Shown here: positions 4,756 through 5,303 of the stretch, one piece after another
Numbering within the stretch: position 1 is the stretch's first letter
Layout of the letters: the number at the start of each line of letters is the position of its first letter
NCBI GenBank assembly: GCA_002937525.1
Contig: PTKA01000137.1
Location: 1 to 5,303, forward strand
DNA: 5,303 bases
Source of the DNA: Alphaproteobacteria bacterium MarineAlpha10_Bin3
Lineage (GTDB): Bacteria > Pseudomonadota > Alphaproteobacteria > UBA8366 > GCA-2717185
Direction of reading: 5' to 3'
Program-made: the position numbers and the translations under genes
Notes under the pieces: generated by a model
What the model was told of the DNA's origin: nothing
What the model saw: the letters and a program-made list of their open reading frames with translations, nothing else
The model's database searches: none

Positions 4756-5303
4756 ATGGATCTGGCGGATTTTGGGGCGACCCAACTGATCGGGATGATT
4801 GCCAATGGCGAAATAACCTCGCTGGAATTGGTCGAAGCTTGCATCGTCCGGATCGATGCAAAGGAAGGCGAAATCGGCGCCTGGGCGCACCTGGACCATG
4901 ACTTCGCCCGCAAGCAGGCCGAAGCGTGCGATTCGCTTCATGCCGGCGGTGAACCTTGTGGCCCGCTGCACGGCATCCCGGTCGGCATCAAGGATATCTT
5001 CGATACCGACGATTTCCCGACTGAAAACGGCACCGTGCTTGCCGCCGGCCGCCGCCCGATGAAGGATTGCACCGTAGTCTCCATTCTGAAATCCGCCGGC
5101 GCGGTGATCATGGGTAAGACGGTGACAACCGAACTGGCGATGTATTCGCCGGGCAAGACCCGCAACCCGCACGATGCAAAACGGACCCCCGGCGGGTCGT
5201 CCAGCGGTTCGGCCGCCGCGGTCGCCGCCGGCATGGTGCCGCTCGCCATCGGATCCCAGACCAATGGATCGGTGATCCGGCCAGCGTCTTTTTGCGGCGT
5301 CGT
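4756..5303 (+). CDS. Amidase signature family hydrolase, N-terminal part (runs off right edge)
   Basis: The frame is open for 182 full codons from ATG at 4756 to the edge. Members of the family are usually about 430-500 residues, so more than half is missing. Amidase-signature enzymes hydrolyse carboxylic amides in the cytoplasm with a Ser-cisSer-Lys triad. All three residues are visible: Lys79 in LHGIPVGIKDIFD (71-83), the cis-serine Ser148 in GGSSSGSAAA (146-155), and the nucleophile Ser172 in GSQTNGSVIRPASFCG (166-181). The 24-residue spacing between the two serines is the classical one. The QTNGS form replaces the common DTGGS, a variant I associate with amidase branches distinct from GatA. 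GAGG at 4744-4747 lies 8 bases before the start. The gene is 32 bases after the small membrane protein and likely in its operon. That points to an amide-bearing imported substrate, but the substrate cannot be read from the sequence. A GatA role is unlikely in this context. Confidence 0.93.
   Translation, partial: MDLADFGATQLIGMIANGEITSLELVEACIVRIDAKEGEIGAWAHLDHDFARKQAEACDSLHAGGEPCGPLHGIPVGIKDIFDTDDFPTENGTVLAAGRRPMKDCTVVSILKSAGAVIMGKTVTTELAMYSPGKTRNPHDAKRTPGGSSSGSAAAVAAGMVPLAIGSQTNGSVIRPASFCGV

Noticed and set aside
4720..5172. Minus-strand open frame of 150 residues opposite the amidase
   Set aside because: The plus strand carries the amidase catalytic residues with correct spacing. The antisense product has no recognisable feature.

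Overview
The window looks like the chromosome of a free-living alphaproteobacterium, most plausibly in or near Rhodospirillales. This rests on the moderately high GC content, the GC-rich third codon positions, the strong AGGAG-type ribosome binding sites, and a Tat-exported TRAP receptor grouped with a two-part TRAP permease, acyl-CoA dehydrogenase and amidase. No marker gene is present, so the taxonomic placement is inference. There are no rRNA or tRNA genes, CRISPR arrays, insertion sequences or phage genes that I can see.

Layout: the left sixth (1-910) is a minus-strand acyl-CoA dehydrogenase that runs off the left edge. A 336-base divergent intergenic region (911-1246) holds a sigma70-like promoter candidate pointing right, a large set of nearly concentric inverted repeats, and a leader hairpin. 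From 1247 to the right edge there is one plus-strand gene train: a Tat-exported TRAP solute receptor (1247-2359), a strong intergenic hairpin (2422-2447), the TRAP small permease (GTG start at 2480, to 3055), a second inverted repeat (3055-3079), the TRAP large permease (3100-4467), a 68-residue two-helix membrane protein (4517-4723), and an amidase-signature hydrolase (4756 onward) cut by the right edge.

How the genes fit together: the receptor, small permease and large permease form a complete secondary high-affinity uptake system for an organic acid, driven by an ion gradient. The receptor belongs to the TakP/FcbT1-like branch but differs from it around the expected ligand pocket, so its substrate cannot be assigned. 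The amidase follows the transporter by close spacing in the same direction, which suggests that the imported compound, or a product of it, carries an amide bond that is hydrolysed in the cytoplasm. The divergent acyl-CoA dehydrogenase might act later in the same catabolic route, but it could equally be unrelated.

Nothing here is a clearly new defence or mobile system. The most interesting points are the small uncharacterised membrane protein inside the transporter operon, the hairpin that probably sets the receptor to permease ratio, the divergent ligand-site residues of the receptor, and the atypical flavin-site region of the acyl-CoA dehydrogenase.
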